In this document: positions 1-11,509 of the stretch, piece after piece
How positions within the stretch are numbered: the stretch's first letter is position 1
Layout: each line of letters starts with the position of its first letter
Assembly: GCA_002633005.1 (NCBI GenBank)
Contig: NMRA01000029.1
Location: 695,119-759,118 of the forward strand
Direction of reading: 5' to 3'
DNA length: 64,000 nt
From: Phoronis australis
Taxonomy: Eukaryota > Phoronida > Phoronidae
Program-made: the position numbers and the translations under genes
Notes under the pieces: generated by a model
What the model was told of the DNA's origin: nothing
Database searches by the model: none
The model's input: only the letters and a program-made list of their open reading frames with translations

Positions 1-785
1 ACACCTATTGATGAACAAAAAGTCCAAGGGACGCAAATCTTACAAATTTCACTTGATATTTTCCAATTCTATTGTGGAAGTGTCTTGCGCCAGGTCACGC
101 GCTTCGCTCAGTCTCGCGCTAGCCTTTGCCTCATACTCTCCTGACTCGGTTGAAACAGAGACACTAGAGAGGTTTAATGTCTTTGGTTGATTATCGCGCG
201 CGCAGTCCAAGTTAACAGTAACCAAAAAGTGTAGTTGGAATTCTTCACCAAAGTCACCTGCATTCCCGTATTTTTTTTTGGTATGGGTGCTTCATCGGAA
301 GATATGCTTAGAAGCAGAAAGGATCACTGAAGAAAGTAAGCCCCTTCTTAGGTAGTAATTTGAAGTTCAGAATGTATTTTTGACTAGGTGAAAGCTTAAT
401 CAGTAAGCGGATTTCACCTATCGCCCGTTTAAAATACGCAGGCCTAGTACAGAACGCGATAGAACGTATTGTAGTGCGAATCTGAATTTCATTTGCCATA
501 ACACCAATGCCCTTTTGGCATTTTTCACACTAAAACATTAAAAACTCGAAGTAAACAACAAAATACACTGCTACCCTATCGGGCAAATGGCTGAATGACA
601 AGCTTTGGCCCCACTTCCGGTGACCCGTCACAGTTAAGTCTCACATAATGATTGGCATTATTGTTACAAATTCGCAAAAGGACTATTAAAAGTCTTTACA
701 AACAAACACTAAAAACGCTTGCTGAGCTGGTTGATTTCTGTTTCACTGGCAGAGAACCAGTTTCAATATTGCAATATATCACGTT
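1..785 (+). repeat. Dispersed repeat, copy 1
   Basis: The stretch matches 56588-57240 in the same orientation at moderate-high identity (for example GTCCAAGGGAC, CGCGCTAGC, the GTGGAGTTGGAATTCTTC block and CCCCACTTCC). The last part (about 690-780) also matches 42283-42390, so three loci share pieces. The short reading frames inside show no protein family. Its left end lies outside the window and its class is unknown. Confidence 0.75.
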
Positions 786-789
786 CAAG

Positions 790-2600
790 GTCTCTCTAAA
801 CGGATCTGTCTACTGTTGTGCCTCCTAGATTATTTTTGGCGTCCACTGCTCTATCTCCAAAACGCCTTGACGTATGTTCATGATTTTTGTGCACTTGTTC
901 CTTACGTGGATGGGTCATGGCATGAGAGAACTTTCGGACGGATCCGACTACCGGTGTGCCCCCTAGTGGCAATTTTGTTTTTTTTACGTTTACCTCTATC
1001 TTCAAAAGTCCTGAACGGATTTTCATAAAATTTGATATGTAAGGCACCTATTAGTGAGATGACGCTATCCTCCCGTTTTCAGATGGATTTGACCTAGTTT
1101 GCGCCACCTAGTGGCTATTTTTACTGTTTTCGAGTTTTGTTTTTTTGCGACCACCCTTCTATCAACCAAACTGCTCAAAGGATGATTGTGAAAATTGTCA
1201 TGTGTGTTCTTACTATGAAGTGGACGGCTGACGATGATTTTCCAATGACTTCATCTACTGTGGCACCTCCTAGTGGCAGTATTGTTTTTTGCGCCTATGG
1301 CTGTATCCCCTAAACTTTACTAAATTTAGTAACTGCATTTATATGATGTTAACAACGGAGGAAAACGACTTTCAGACGGATCTGACTACTGGTGTGCCAC
1401 CTAGTGGCAATTTTATTTTTTCTTACATTTACCTTTGTATGTTCAAAGGTCCTCAACGTATTTTCATAAAATTAGGCATACAGGCATCTGTTTAGGAGAT
1501 GATGCTATCTCTTCGTTTTCAGGTGGATTCGACCTAGTTTGCGTCACCTAGTGGCCATTTTTACTGTTTTCGAGTCTGAGGCGTCCAATCATCTATCAAC
1601 CAAACTGCTTTCAGGATAATTGTGAAAATTTGCGTTATTGTTTGTTTTTACTATGAAGAGGATGGCTGATGACGATTTTCCGACTAGTTCGATTACTGTG
1701 GCGCCTACTAGTGGCACTTTTGATTTTTTACGCTCATGACTGTATCCATTAAACCGTTTGCTGGATCTTTACTTAATTTAGCAAGTGTATTTATATGATG
1801 TTGACAATGGATGACGACGACTTTTGGATGGATCTGACTAGTGGTGTGCCCCCTAGTGGCAATATTATTTTTTTACGTTTACCGGTCTGTATCTTCAAAG
1901 GTCCTCATCAGATTTTCATGAAATTTTTACTATAGGCATCTATTGGTGAGATGACGCTATCATCCTGTTTTTGGATGGAATCGTGTTGGCCATTTTTGTT
2001 GTTTTAAAATCTTGTTTTTGGCGTCCACCCCTCGATCAACCAAATCATTCTAGGGATGGTTTTGAAAATTGGTGTAAAAAAAATATGTTTTCAGTGTGAA
2101 GAAGATATTTGATTATGGCGACTGGCTACTGTGGCGCCTCTTAGTGGTAGTTTTGTTTTGTTTTACGTCCATAGCTATATCTCCAAAACTCACTGCAGGA
2201 TATTTATTAAATTTAGTAAGTGTATTTAATTGAAGATAACAACAGATGACGACTTTCAGGCAGATCCAATTTTATTGTTTTGTTTTCGTTTGTTTCTCTG
2301 AATTTCCTTCACAGATTTCTATGAAATATGGCATGTTCCCATTTCTGCATGGATTTTACGTTTTTGCGCCATATAGTGGCCATTTTTATGAAACAAATAA
2401 TTAACCCTAAAAGCACACCATTTGCGATGCATTCGTGGGCGCATTTCAATGCACCGCATTGCTCTTGTTGTAGTTCTTGGATGGATTTTCATGAACCTTT
2501 GCATATAGATTTCTGTTACGAAGATGACCATGCATTCTATTATTGGACTGAATTTCAACATGTTGACATCTATTGGAAAACGGACAATAAAAAAAGATCA
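790..2600 (+). repeat. Array-type repeat with CCTAGTGGC core, copy 1
   Basis: A degenerate tandem array in which a unit of about 440-450 bp recurs; the CTAGTGGCAATTTT block appears near 961, 1400 and 1853. Each unit holds three related sub-blocks built around GCC(A/C)CCTAGTGGC followed by a T-rich run and a phrase such as CTATCAACCAAA. The same leader and trailer occur around 27790-33790. There is no convincing coding frame. It looks like a non-coding element that carries its own minisatellite. Confidence 0.75.
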
Positions 2601-2601
2601 T

Positions 2602-2740
2602 GTTAACTCAACGTTTCGTCTATTCATAAGACATCATCAGGATATATACAATAAGACGGCATGCTCAACTGATTCTCTAAATGCTGTCTTATTGTATATA
2701 TCCTGCTGATGTCTTATGAATAGATGAAATGCTCAGTTAC
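2602..2740. repeat. Foldback (long hairpin) element
   Basis: Two arms of about 60 nt (2602-2662 and 2681-2740) are near-perfect reverse complements. Both contain TATTCATAAGACATCA and GGATATATACAATAAGAC in opposite orientation, separated by about 18 nt. It sits at the right edge of the CCTAGTGGC array. Confidence 0.85.
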
Positions 2741-3318
2741 CACGAGCTTTTTCATTTGTGCGACGATTGGGCATTTCTAATTGTCTTGGCACCTAATGAC
2801 CATTTTATGATACTTAAATAAACAGCCCAACAAGCATACCGTTTGCGGGCCTTGCAGTCGTATGCACATTCCAGTGATTTGGTCGTGTCTCAAAATTTTA
2901 ATAGGTCTTATTTTAAATTATCCACTTTTAGAGCATTTTGAGCAAAAATGGCTGTACTCTTTGATTTTTGAAGGCTTCGTTCCAAAAAACTAGGACCTAT
3001 TTCAAAAATCTGAGACGTGGTTCCCTCGAAATTGCTGTTATCAATATGATAAAAAAGACCAATATGATTGGAGGAATATTTTTAAAATTTCTGTTCAAAG
3101 TCAAGATTTTTTTAAATAGAAATCGCATATCTCGCGAAATAAATAAAATCAGCTAAATAGGAATAATTATTTTTTCAAGGAAATCTATTCACCCTTCAGA
3201 AAATTTTTATACTTTCAGGAGTAACTTGTTCTAAGATAAGTCTGAGTGTGGACGGCACTTTAGTAGTCCCAAACTTAACTAAATTATTCACTTTGTGGGG
3301 TTAGAAACTGATAATTGG

Positions 3319-3324
3319 TTTATT
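3319..3324 (-). promoter_or_regulatory. Polyadenylation signal of minus-strand gene
   Basis: Reading the minus strand, AATAAA lies about 70 nt after the stop codon of the last exon at 3394. Spacing and orientation fit a cleavage signal for that transcript. Confidence 0.55.
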
Positions 3325-3393
3325 GCTCATTTGAATTTTCAGGGTAACTTTAAGTCTCTAATGTCTGTAAATAGGCTGAACACTTCCTGGCTA

Positions 3394-3938
3394 TCATCCA
3401 GTGTCCAGGCTGTTAAAACGACCACGTCCATGATTATGGAGAAATATGGGTGTGAGGTCGGTCCGAGACGGCAGAAACACTCTTGAATCCTGAGGCTGAC
3501 AGATGAGTTTCCTGGCTGCCCTGCAAGTGATATTGGTGGCCATCTCTTCTGGTGTTTCAGCTCCATTCTGTCGTTCACATTGTGACAGGATTGCGTCCTC
3601 CATCAGGGCTCTGCGGAGCTCGTCTTCATTGGGAGGGGTTTCTTCTTGAACTGGGAAAGGAAGCTTCTCAGTTTCTGAAGCGAAAGATTCCACCATGTCT
3701 TGTGCATACGAGGTAGAGCCACTGAAGTATAGGGAAATGGTTTCTTCTCCAGCCTCGATGATGTTGTCATCGTTGCACTCTGCGGTATCATCAGCAGTGC
3801 GCAGCGTCCACTCCATCAGGATTAGAAGCACCAGGAAGATGACAACACACTGGGGGATGGTGACCAGTGCAGAGCATGTCAGAATAATGGCTATGACAAG
3901 TTTTTCCATTTGATCAGGCTGGCCTGCTGCCTCTCCAT
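3394..3938 (-). CDS. Last exon of micro-exon gene: transmembrane and acidic tail
   Basis: Minus-strand terminal exon of a single-pass membrane protein of unknown family. A clear acceptor (AATGACCTTACAG) precedes AT-GGA-GAG, so the exon enters in phase 1 like the small exons upstream of it. It encodes about 181 residues. A short acidic lead (GEAAGQPDQMEK) is followed by about 30 hydrophobic residues (from LVIAIILTC to VIFLVLLILMEW) and then a tail of about 145 residues rich in E and D (TADDTAECNDDN, EETPPNEDELRRA) that ends FNSLDTG-stop. The long hydrophobic run has a central Pro and could be one long helix. The open frame reads on to 4083 beyond the acceptor, but that part is AT-rich and is probably intron. 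The tail is probably cytoplasmic. I recognise no catalytic or binding motif. Confidence 0.75.
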
Positions 3939-4377
3939 CTGTAAGGTCATTAAAAATTATTTTCCTCAATGAAATTTGTTCCAAGGTTATAAACAGTTTA
4001 TTTTGTGAATACTTCTCACTTTCAACTGGTTTTAATCCCGCCTTTTTTTCAAAAACCAGCTTTTGATTTATACAATTTACCAAGATGAATTGGTCTCAAA
4101 TTTGTTCCATAGTTGAAATCAGTACATGTGCATTCTTGGAAAGTACTGAGAGTTTGAGACTGCCTTGAGACCATGTTGATTGATCACAACATGTAATTTT
4201 GTTTGTCTCGAGCAATAGCAAACTGTTCTTTGCAAACCAGAAATAACTTAACTCAGTTTACTAAATTTAAGCAATTAAGTCGAGACCAACTTGAAAACAA
4301 ATTTAGTGGTTTGAGTTTGATGCTAAGTGGCGGAACATCGTTTTTTAACTATTTTCATAAAACTTTCGTATACTCAC

Positions 4378-4404
4378 TCTCATGCTCAACAATGTCCTCT
4401 TCAC
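4378..4404 (-). CDS. Micro-exon, 27 nt, phase 1-1
   Basis: Acceptor ACCATTTCAG and donor GTGAGT enclose 27 nt that read EEDIVEHE between two split codons. It is symmetric (phase 1 in, phase 1 out) and joins in frame to the transmembrane exon at 3394-3938. It is acidic, like the neighbouring cassettes. It is far too short to stand alone; support comes from the two splice sites, the multiple-of-three length and the shared phase. Confidence 0.6.
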
Positions 4405-4544
4405 CTGAAATGGTACAGAAATTGAATATAAGCTTCTGGCCAAGAGTGTATGATTTGAATTTATGTACTAGGATATTATCGACAACTAAATCTATGCATT
4501 TAGCAATATACCTACATAGCTGTATAGTGAAAGCATAAATCTTC

Positions 4545-4960
4545 TGAAAGTAGGAACTTTTTATAATTTGATTTTTGACTTAATACTTAACAAATGATAA
4601 TATCTTTTTAGTAAAGTCAAGTTAAAAAGAACAATACATTCTCAGCCTAACTACATCTATTAAATGACCATATTTCGTTTGATATAAACGTTCAAGATAA
4701 AATGTCCAAAATGATGTCGTAGTTTTTCTCGCTTCATCTTTGCTCTATCATTTTTTGGTTTATTTTCTAAAAAGTCCTTGTTTTCGTAACCTCTCGTGTA
4801 AAAATGAAACATTCTGAAAACAATTCATTGCACCGTTACGAAGAACTGTGTATAAAGTGTAGTATCTGAAAGTTTCAAATGAATCCAAACGGCCATTTCT
4901 GAAATATGTTTCGAAGGTAGCCAAATATGGGCAGTTTGCTAAGGAACTACATAACCTTAA
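4545..4960. repeat. Dispersed repeat family (TCTGAAAGTA), copy 1
   Basis: It begins TTCTGAAAGTA, then has GATTTTTGACTTAATAC and a later block with CGGCCATTTCTGAAATATG. Diverged versions occur at 7497-7925 and 27430-27780 in the same orientation. It is intronic with respect to the minus-strand gene and has no coding content. Confidence 0.6.
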
Positions 4961-5694
4961 ACCACCAATTGTTTAAATGCATTAACAAATCATTTGAAAT
5001 TGTGTTACAGAAGATTCTCACAAATTTTGTCAGTAATTTAGCTGCTGAGGTGAGCTTTACCAATTGTCACATTTTTTGCCTTCTTTATTTAAACGCTATG
5101 GAATCGATACAACCAGAGGATTTGTTAGCTAACTATATATTTGTTACTTAACAAACAACGTGGAGAGCACAAATATACCCTGACGAGGCATTGTTCATGA
5201 CCAGTTACAAGTTGACACCTGATGGCATTACTAATCACTGCATCTGGCCAATCGTAAATGGTAACACCAGTAAACTTGGTTCCTACAGTTTGTTAAGAGC
5301 ATCGTTCTGAGCCCACTAGTGCCATAAATTGTCAAATGTAACAAGCCCTTAAAGACCTATTGGCTTGCTTTTGCCTATGTCACCATGAGAATCATCTTTT
5401 AATTCAAATAGCTGTGAATAACATTCCCATGCATTGGTGCCCTATTTAGACCGCTATTCAACACAACTCTTATTGGTCTTTTGTTGTTTTGCCTGGAATC
5501 TCGCGGTTATGCAATATGGCACAAAAACGCAGCTTCATGTATGATTTGTCAGGCCTTCATTTGCGTAATTGATTTCATATTTTCTTATTTTGTTGAGGCT
5601 TTGTTGGGACTACCTGGATAGCCCAATACATCTAAAATGACAAAATTTCGTTGAAGTAAGGCTTTTAGTGGCCCTGTGCAAAACATGCAAAACA

Positions 5695-6122
5695 TTAGTC
5701 CCGTTTAGACATCAAGTTTTGGCCCGGCGCAACTGACTCAAAACAAATTGATCGGTGTCAAGTGTCTGTTTACACACACAACTCACTAACTGTGGTAAGA
5801 CGGAAATTGCAGACTGGAGAGACTAGATCGCACATGCGAAGGTTTACAAATGACGAGAGTTGCAGGGACATTAGAACCCGTACGCAGAACATTAGGCAAG
5901 TGCAGTAGAGATGATCCTTTCCGCCTTGCCCCAGTTACGCGTTTAGACATATAATTGACACAGAGCAAGATGTTCAAGTGCAAATTGCTCTACCTACCAA
6001 ACAGGTGGCAAAAGTTGTCACCGCTGTGTCAATTTGTTCCATGTCAGTGCCATTTACACACTGGAACAACTCGTTCCGTGTCAGTTGATCCCTGTCAACT
6101 TTTGTAATGTAAACGGCACTAT
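5695..6122. mobile_element. MITE-like element with short terminal inverted repeats
   Basis: Ends read AGTCCCGTTTAGACAT on the left and, reversed, AGTGCCGTTTACATTAC on the right. Internal GTGTCA(A/G)TT phrases repeat in both orientations. There is no coding frame. A related but unaligned stretch with the same GTGTCAA and TTGTCACC words lies near 7960-8115. The ends are only approximate. Confidence 0.45.
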
Positions 6123-6926
6123 CGGCAAATGATGTTGTTAAAGCGCCTGTTCATCAGAATGATGCATATTTACTTGGCTGTTGCCACTCTTGGTGATTCG
6201 TCAGTTCCAAACACCAACTGTTATATTAGGGAAATGGAAGGTGTGCTACTTTTTAAGTCCCGTTATCGCTATTGTACTATATGCTTTTGATTTGATGTAG
6301 CATACGTTGAGAAAAAACATAAGGCTTTTGGCTATTACACATTCAGAGTACAGGTACTATATTGTCTTACCGAAAGTTTAGTTCAGCCAGCCCTTAATCA
6401 AAAATAGATAACCTGATATAGACTACTGATAAGGTAATTGATAGAATTATCTTGAGCCACATAAACTTACGGTAGTCACCTGTATGGGCACTAACTGAGT
6501 TTCAACATTTTGCTAAATGACAGTGAAATAGGGGCATAAAGTTCACTAAGAGTCTAGGACCTCAGTGAAAGTATTTGATTTGTCCAGTGGTATTTTTTTA
6601 ATACAAGCAGGTGCCCTTCGCTGTCATTGAATGTATTACACTGTGATAGTGCTCCTTCATACTTTTTGGTTACGGTAAAAATTCTCCAATTTGGACCCTG
6701 GAAAATTTACTCAAGGTCAAAGCTTGTGCCGAGTTCTAGAAATAGGCAAAATCGGCCGTCCCAATTTCACTGCAAAATTACCTACTCTACTGGTTGAACC
6801 CACATTGTGCGAAATTTGATAAACATGGTGAATGTCAAAATCACCCTTGCCCCAAATTCCACAATCTTCGATTTTTGCTAGAGAATTGGAAAATATTTAC
6901 CATAGTTTTATTTTTAAAGCACGTAC

Positions 6927-6962
6927 CTGGGTCTCTTCCTTCTGGCTCATCGTCATTAGCTC
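6927..6962 (-). CDS. Micro-exon, 36 nt, phase 1-1
   Basis: The acceptor (ACATTTATTTTCAG) and donor GTACGT enclose 36 nt that read ANDDEPEGRDP between split codons. Phase 1 at both ends. Very acidic with Pro and Gly, like the other cassettes of the same strand. It lies about 280 nt downstream of the 7244-7324 exon. Confidence 0.65.
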
Positions 6963-7243
6963 CTGAAAATAAATGTTGATATTGAGATCATGTTTTAAAC
7001 TGGTGGTATTGTTTACTTTCTTATGTGTTATAGTTGCAATAAATGCTTTCTATATACAATTGCTAAATTTGTATCTCTCTATTCCTTCATAAACATTCAG
7101 TTCACCCTGCATAACGCATCATTAACTATAGTTAGGGAGGACATTCCTAGCAAGACGCTCATGGACAAGTTGTTCTAGGGTAACTTGTATTGAGCATATG
7201 ACTCTAAATTGTGTCAAAATCTTACATACAACATTTTGCATAC

Positions 7244-7324
7244 CTTGAACTGTTGGACCTGCTGTCTCTAGTGAAGGTGTATCAAGTAGTAAGGAATTAG
7301 GCTGAGGTTGAGTCTCGGGTGATT
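7244..7324 (-). CDS. Small exon, 81 nt, phase 1-1
   Basis: The largest of the cassette exons. Acceptor GCATCTTTCAG, donor GTATGC. It encodes 26 whole codons starting SPETQPQPNSLL and ending SLETAGPTVQ, rich in Pro, Gln, Ser and Thr as in an extracellular stalk. Phase 1 in and out, so skipping it keeps the frame. No Cys and no recognised domain. Confidence 0.7.
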
Positions 7325-7496
7325 CTGAAAGATGCACAACATGTAAGTATTAAAGAATATTACAATTTTGTTATAGTTCATAAAATAAGAAAAATGTCTT
7401 CCGCTTAGGATCACCATCTATTTGAAAGAGGGTATGGTTATATAGGACCTGCGCATTTAGGCGAATATGATCTTCAACCTTGAGTAAAAGTATATA

Positions 7497-7925
7497 TTTT
7501 CTGAAAGTAGAATGCCTGCCTTTGTAGGGTTGGACTTTTGACTTTTTACCAATCTGTCATGAATTAGTTTACGTGTCCTTGTTTTTAGTAAAATTTAGCA
7601 GAGAAGAAAGGTATGTTGATAGCAAAATAACAGTATCAATAACAAGAACAATTTTTAGTGAAATGTTCTGGATGAGATCTCCAAAACGCTGTTTTCTAAA
7701 ATATTTCGTGGAATGCAACTTAAGAGTTTTTTCATGAAAGTCATAATTGTGCTATTTTGATAGCTCCTCATGCAAAACTGGAAACTTTTTAAAACAAATT
7801 TTGAACAGCTTTTTGGAAAACAGTGCATAGTGTCCAAATGTTTCATATTAATACGGTCGGCTATTTCTAAGGTGAGATGTTCAAAATTTGCCAAATTTAG
7901 ACTTATTCTGTGGTTTTCCATTTAT
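7497..7925. repeat. Dispersed repeat family (TCTGAAAGTA), copy 2
   Basis: Same order of blocks as 4545-4960: TTCTGAAAGTAGA, then ACTTTTGACTTTTTACCAATCTGTCA, an AAGAAAGGTA block and a final GTCGGCTATTTCTAAGG. It is also similar to 27430-27780. Its minus-strand open frame (7655-7921) matches no family I know and is probably incidental. Confidence 0.6.
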
Positions 7926-7929
7926 TGTC

Positions 7930-10570
7930 TTTGATGCTGTTTATGCTACAAAAGTCCACACGGATCAGCTGACACTGAACGAGATGATTAAGCCCAAGTG
8001 TTGTGCAATCAAGACTGACACCGAGTAAATTGGCACCACCATGGTGACAACTTTTGTCACCTGTTTTAAAAGTAGAACAACTTGCACCCGATCATCTTGC
8101 TCCGTGTCAAATGTCACGAAACTGGGGCTGGGTGGAAGGGATCATCTCTATCTCTGCTTGTGCAAAAATGCAATGGACATTATCATTGGCCCTGATAAGC
8201 GCCCAGGGCGCTCAGAAAAAAATCGTTTCCGGGGAGGGGGCTCTTATTGTAGCCTGTAAAGCGGTTGAAACCCGGTGTCCAATTTGGATGAAAGGGAGGC
8301 TGGGTTTCATCAAAATTATGCTCTGTAACGTATTTGTAACCTATGATAGACTTTCTACAAAACTGTGGTGCATTGCTATCAAACTTTGTTGTTAAGTTAC
8401 GATTGGCCTGCTTGTTATCATACATGACAAAAGACTGAGCTGGGCAGTTAACAAAAGGGCCAGATGTTATTGCACGTTCAGCACCCCTCACGTCTGGAAA
8501 AGTTACTGAACGACAGAACGCTGTAATTATTAAAAAAATTGTGCTGAAATCCCAAGACGAAAACTTTAGTTGCTGTCTCGCAATCGTCAATAGGGCAACT
8601 TGAATTCTTGAATAAATATACAGTTTCTACTTAACAAATTATATGAGATCCTCCCTAAGTTTTCCAAATTGCTGCCCTAAGATTTTTAAGTTCCTGTGGT
8701 ATTGGGATTAAGTCCAAATCTGCGCCACATCGTACCAAGGAGTGTCCTTGATAGTACCCCACAGAAAAGTCTCTGGACGAACACATGTGCGTGTGTGTCA
8801 TCAGAGTTCATTTGCCAGTAAAACACAATGCAACAATCTAGGTGTGAATTAACTCAAGCAGTAAAGCAGAACGCGTTTTATTTTAGCACTTGCAGGTCTC
8901 ATCTGCTGAAAAGAGTTTGAGAAGCATGAGTCGGTAAGGCCGATGTCAAATGTTATTGAGTTGCTAAGTGACTGGATGTATGACAGTATAACAGATATTT
9001 TCCGGGAGATTCGGGGTGTATTAGGTTGCGGAAGTGGTCGCTATCAGTCAGTCATTGTGACTTTAAAAACACTAGTTAGCCTCTTAAACAGAACGCAAAA
9101 GTTTTTATGGTATTACATACGCTTGGAAAATAGTGCCAATATTTATTTCTTACTGATGCTATGCTACCCGTTTCATGAATAGGTAGTTTCCGACTAATGT
9201 CTTTGGTGACAGCTACATGGCACGTGTTTTTAACACTGGTTAACTTTTTCATTAATATTCGATTCGCGGTTTTCTCGCTTACAAAGAAATTTGGATTCCT
9301 GTTGAAAGGGGAGTTATATACGGGAAAGATGCAATACAATACAACCCCATTGACAGGTACGCTGCATCTGTTTTGAAAGGCCAGACCATAGTGGGACATG
9401 TTCCTTGCAAGATCAGCAAAAATTTTGCGTTCTTTTTGAAGCATGGCGGAAGTTTGACGTGTTTAGTCACAGCTAAGTACCGATATAGCGGTGAAGCCCG
9501 TGGTCCACAAATTCCCTGCACAATGATTTTTTAGGGCGGCTGGATGTTATTGATATATTGAAGACGTAGAATTTTAGAACTATAGGTAAGGCATTTTTCG
9601 CATGTAGGCGATCATGGGCTAGGTGCTTATTTTAGCGAAGTCTGAAAGCGTGTGGGTGGGGTGCTTATAGGGTCATGGGGGCTTATTAAAGTGAATACAG
9701 GATATACAGGTTTCATTTTCGGGCAACAATTTGCCAGTCAGCTGTTGTCTTAAGCCTTGACCATAATTTATTTTGTTAGGAAAATGTCAGAATATTGCTT
9801 ATATCTAAGCAGGACTTCTGTGCATGGCTTTCAATCAGGAATGCAGCGAATATTACAAATAGACGCCATTTTCACACACAAGACGGGATGCTACCAAATC
9901 ATGCTTGGGTAATTTTGATGACGTATTGAATACCGCTAAATGTTGCGAGTGTAAAAACTGAGTGAGAAACTCTCAGAGAGCGTTAATTTACTTCCCGGCC
10001 TGACCCAAGCTGTGAAATTGCTATGAGAGGGGGTGTGATTAAATCTAGCAAAATCACATGCTCCGTGTGTTAATTGCTATGAGAGGGGGGTGTGATGAAT
10101 TGCTCAATTCAAATCTGGGTTGACCCAGGAGATCTAGCAAAATCGTGCTCTGTGCATGGAACTTGTAGGCACAAATGTCTTCACAGTCCGTTCTAATCTT
10201 GTATAAAAGTCCCAATTCTATAAAAAATCTACTGAGTTGGCCTTTATTTATTTAACAAAAAACCAGTTAAGAAGTTTAAGAAAAGGTAGTTGCAGTGGTT
10301 AATTATTCCAAAAATGCTTGCTAAAAAACGCACTTTTCAAGACTATCATACGTAACCATGCCATGTTTCCCGCGAACACGGAAGTCCGAACCCGAGCCAA
10401 TTAGTTGCGATTAATGCACAAGTTCAAGCTCAAGTTATGTTAGCGGTAAGCTGTTGATCAGGTCGATTACGCGACAAGCTGAATTTGCGCAAAGTTGGGG
10501 ACGGATGATTACCCGGACAGTGGGTGCTTACATACAAATTTGGCAAAAGTCAGGGGTGGGCAATTTCCCG
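7930..10570. other. Intronic stretch without recognised gene
   Basis: About 2.6 kb between cassette exons. It holds a GC-richer patch with AGCCCCCTCCCC (8200-8260), short open frames on both strands with no family signature, and a paired direct repeat at 10014-10037 and 10073-10097 (ATTGCTATGAGAGGGGG). I see no exon with convincing splice sites here. Confidence 0.5.
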
Positions 10571-10580
10571 AGGAGGCAGT

Positions 10581-10646
10581 GTGGCCTGGTTGATAAATGC
10601 CCGCTTTCTTTACTCGAGGTCGTGGGTTCAAGTCCCACCAGGTCAC
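10581..10646 (+). tRNA. tRNA-like pseudogene or SINE head
   Basis: A 66-nt stretch whose ends pair as an acceptor stem (GTGGCCT with AGGTCAC, one G-T pair). It contains a perfect T-arm with B box, GTGGGTTCAAGTCCCAC. The D-arm is degenerate and no clean 7-nt anticodon loop with a 5-bp stem forms, and it is about 6-8 nt shorter than a normal tRNA. This is best read as a decayed tRNA or the head of a tRNA-derived SINE. It lies in an intron of the minus-strand gene. Confidence 0.5.
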
Positions 10647-10879
10647 ACTGCTAAACCCTTGAGCCAGGTTTCTAGCTCCTCAGCTCGGTTTTAACCATAT
10701 ATCAGTAAAGCATAAAAATATTTCCAGGTGATCAGTGCAATGGGCCCACATGCGAGGCCTGCGCACGTCTGGTACAACGTGTATCAGACTGCCTGCAATT
10801 TTATAATTACCTGTGCACGGACGTTTATTCGCGATTTTACGGTAATCCAGAATTGTTAACTTCAACAGGCCATACTCAC

Positions 10880-10912
10880 CCTCACTTCCTCCATATGCAC
10901 TGTCTTGTTGAT
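10880..10912 (-). CDS. Micro-exon, 33 nt, phase 1-1
   Basis: Acceptor TTTCATTTCAG and consensus donor GTGAGT enclose 33 nt that read QQDSAYGGSE between split codons. Phase 1 on both sides. Gly, Ser and Gln rich. The next cassette upstream in transcript order is 11478-11507. Confidence 0.65.
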
Positions 10913-11477
10913 CTGAAATGAAAGCAATGAATGCATATCAGTTTCTTTGTGTTAGATAGAACCAAATTTTGTAAAGTATGGACTATTAGTCGTTTGATGC
11001 AACCCATAGATGTTGTCTTGACAGTTGGGTGCACTTGTTTAATTCACAACTTTGGTTTTAATTCATTCTGAAGAAATTGAAGCTTGACTTCCATCAGCAT
11101 ATAATGTTCACAATTTGTAAAGGTTTTAAGTGCTGACATCGGTGACCAATATTTTTAATGTATAATTGTTCATTTTGACTGCTGATGTGGTAATGTCAAA
11201 TTTACATAGTGCTGTATTACTAACCACCTTGAAAATTACTACTACCTGCCTCATGAACCTGTTCAAGTCAAAGTCGAAAACCTTGAAAGTGAATCATAAC
11301 ATTTGCTGTCTCATTTTAATCTGTGACGAAAGATAGAATTTGTGGTTATAAACCACAGACTGTAGATAATCTACTTACTGTGTCCTAGTTTTTCAGCCAT
11401 GTTTCACGGTAAGAAAAACGGAACTGACGTCATAACAATGAATTGGGGGGTTGTTATGATTGCTTTCCAGCTATCAC

Positions 11478-11507
11478 GTGGTCTGCCTGGCGGGATATCC
11501 TCCAAAT
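11478..11507 (-). CDS. Probable micro-exon, 30 nt, phase 1-1
   Basis: Acceptor AGGATTTCAG followed by 30 nt that read LEDIPPGRP between split codons, then GTGATA as donor. Length, phase and acidic/Pro-rich content match the other cassettes. The donor is weaker than in the others, so support is lower. Confidence 0.45.
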
Positions 11508-11509
11508 CT

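Noticed and set aside
8183-8590. Minus-strand frame of 135 codons with a possible acceptor before its middle
   Set aside because: No good donor follows, composition matches the GC-rich repeat patch at 8200-8260, and the phase does not fit the cassette series.
10581-10646. Functional tRNA gene
   Set aside because: Acceptor and T-arm pair, but the D-arm and anticodon arm do not form; kept only as a tRNA-like remnant.
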